The notes beneath the pieces were generated by a model. It did not search any database, was not told where the DNA came from, and saw nothing but the letters and a program-made list of their open reading frames with translations. A program made the translations under genes and the position numbers. Below, one piece after another: positions 13,109 to 14,191 of a DNA stretch of 14,191 nt; the stretch's first letter is position 1; each line of letters begins with the position of its first letter. Origin of the DNA: Shimia_B sp039198835 (GTDB lineage Bacteria; Pseudomonadota; Alphaproteobacteria; Rhodobacterales; Rhodobacteraceae); contig JBCCTH010000054.1 of the NCBI GenBank assembly GCA_039198835.1, forward strand, positions 1-14,191, in the 5' to 3' direction.

Positions 13109-14191
13109 TTATCCGTCGTACTTGCTCATAATAATCGACGCATTCGTGCCGCCGAACCCAAAACTGTTTGATAGCACGCCGTCGAGCGTCACTCCTTCGC
13201 GCAGCTCGGTGCAGACTTCATCGGGCCTCAGTTCGGGCGCGAGCTCGGTCACATTGATCGATGGGGCAATGAAGCCCTTCTCCATCATAATGAGGGAATA
13301 AATTGCTTCATGGACACCCGCGCCGCCGAGCGCGTGGCCGGTCTGGCTTTTCGTGGATGTCACGACAGGATGCTCTTCGCCGAAAACGCGCCGCACCGCC
13401 AACATTTCGGTCACATCGCCCACGGGTGTCGATGTGCCGTGGGCGTTGATGTAATCCACTGTGCGGCCATCCGGCACGGTGCCTAGGGCCAGTTTCATAG
13501 ACCGCTCGCCGCCTTCGCCGGACGGGGCGACCATGTCGTAACCATCGGATGTGGCACCGTAGCCTGTGACCTCGGCGTAGATCTTTGCACCGCGAGCCTT
13601 GGCATGTTCGAGCTCTTCAAGGACGACCATGCCGCCGCCGCCACCGATGACAAAGCCATCGCGCGAGGCATCGAAGGGGCGCGAGGCTGTTTCGGGCGTG
13701 TCGTTATATTTCGATGACATCGCGCCCATGGCATCGAAGAGACAAGAGAGGGTCCAATCCACTTCTTCGCCGCCGCCCGCGAAGACGATATCTTGCTTGC
13801 CCATCTGGATTTGCTCGGTGCCGTTGCCCATGCAGTGGAGCGTCGTGGAGCAGGCCGAGGTGATCGAATAATTCACGCCCTTGATCTTGAAGGGCGTCGC
13901 CAGGCAGGCCGAGACGGTCGATGACATGCAGCGGGTGACCATGAATGGCCCCATCCGTTTTGGCGCGCCCTTATTGAGGACTGTGTCAAAAGCAGTGAAG
14001 AAGTTCGAAGTCGATGGCCCGCCGGACGAGGCGATGAGACCGGTGCGCTCATTCGAGATATCGCTTTCCTCAAGGCCCGCATCAGCAATGGCTTGTTCCA
14101 TGGCGATATAGGAATAAGCCGCGCCCGGCCCCATGAAGCGCAATTGGCGCTTGTCGATGTGCTCGGCGACATCGATCTCCGGTATTCCGGC
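13109..14191 (-). CDS. fabB: Beta-ketoacyl-ACP synthase I FabB (5' end cut by window edge)
   Basis: Condensing enzyme that elongates acyl-ACP with malonyl-ACP and, with FabA, supplies unsaturated fatty acids. The window holds the last 360 residues; about 49 N-terminal residues lie outside. The frame is open to the edge (AGIPEIDVAEHID at the start), so an apparent initiation at TTG 14143 is internal and not the gene start. The Cys-His-His triad is clear, numbered within the visible part: C114 in ITSACSTTLH, H251 in NAHGTSTPVGD and H286 in TKSQTGHALGG, with the accessory Lys five residues before the last His. SNSFGFGGTNAS lies near the C-terminus. The long match to FabB rather than FabF motifs and the adjacent fabI suggest the alphaproteobacterial fabA-fabB-fabI operon, with fabA expected just beyond the window. 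Confidence 0.96.
   Translation of the reverse strand, partial: AGIPEIDVAEHIDKRQLRFMGPGAAYSYIAMEQAIADAGLEESDISNERTGLIASSGGPSTSNFFTAFDTVLNKGAPKRMGPFMVTRCMSSTVSACLATPFKIKGVNYSITSACSTTLHCMGNGTEQIQMGKQDIVFAGGGEEVDWTLSCLFDAMGAMSSKYNDTPETASRPFDASRDGFVIGGGGGMVVLEELEHAKARGAKIYAEVTGYGATSDGYDMVAPSGEGGERSMKLALGTVPDGRTVDYINAHGTSTPVGDVTEMLAVRRVFGEEHPVVTSTKSQTGHALGGAGVHEAIYSLIMMEKGFIAPSINVTELAPELRPDEVCTELREGVTLDGVLSNSFGFGGTNASIIMSKYDG

Noticed and set aside
12348..13301. Plus-strand open frame of 317 codons opposite fabI and the end of fabB
   Set aside because: It crosses two firmly identified genes on the other strand and shows no recognisable domain.
1..14191. Defence system, phage, insertion sequence or CRISPR array
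   Set aside because: No transposase, integrase, terminal repeats, spaced repeats, restriction, toxin-antitoxin or nuclease-helicase genes were seen; the lone EEP protein sits among metabolic genes.

Overview
This is a GC-rich, densely coded window in which every convincing gene lies on the minus strand, so transcription runs from high to low coordinates. The fabB-fabI order, the TRAP transporter, an FNR-type box and the general protein style suggest an alphaproteobacterium, most likely Rhodobacterales (Roseobacter-like). That placement is inferred from protein character, not from a marker gene. No tRNA, rRNA, CRISPR array, insertion sequence or phage gene was seen.

Layout in transcription order. 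(1) 14191-11878: the end of a fatty-acid synthesis operon, with fabB (start outside the window), fabI, and a small membrane protein that starts at a GTG overlapping the fabI stop. A terminator-like inverted repeat overlaps the end of the last gene. (2) 11795-7376: five tightly coupled genes whose start and stop codons overlap by 1 or 4 bases, or by about 29 in one case. They encode an L-2-haloacid dehalogenase-type HAD hydrolase, an alpha/beta hydrolase, a PLP-dependent threonine dehydratase/serine racemase-like enzyme, an endonuclease/exonuclease/phosphatase-fold protein and a PcaD-like enol-lactonase. A TetA-like MFS exporter follows at 7310-6084. (3) 6013-3687: a zinc alcohol dehydrogenase overlapping by 4 bases an enolase-superfamily (mandelate racemase/muconate lactonizing) protein. 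(4) 3686-3364: the largest non-coding gap, holding a probable control region with a GntR-like palindrome and an FNR-like box. (5) 3363-1: a complete dctP, a 162-base hairpin-rich spacer, dctQ, and dctM (end outside the window), together a TRAP transporter for an organic or sugar acid.

Blocks 3 to 5 look like one catabolic module: the TRAP system imports a hydroxy- or sugar-acid, the enolase-superfamily protein acts on it, and the dehydrogenase oxidises an alcohol intermediate. The substrate cannot be read from the sequence. Block 2 is less clear. Its tight coupling suggests co-expression, but its enzymes do not add up to a pathway I recognise.

The most notable points are the loss of two expected active-site aspartates in the enolase-superfamily protein, an Asp-to-Asn change at the expected catalytic acid of the alpha/beta hydrolase, a run of hairpins made of two imperfect tandem units between dctP and dctQ, and the regulatory motifs upstream of dctP. 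I did not find a clearly new defence or mobile system here.
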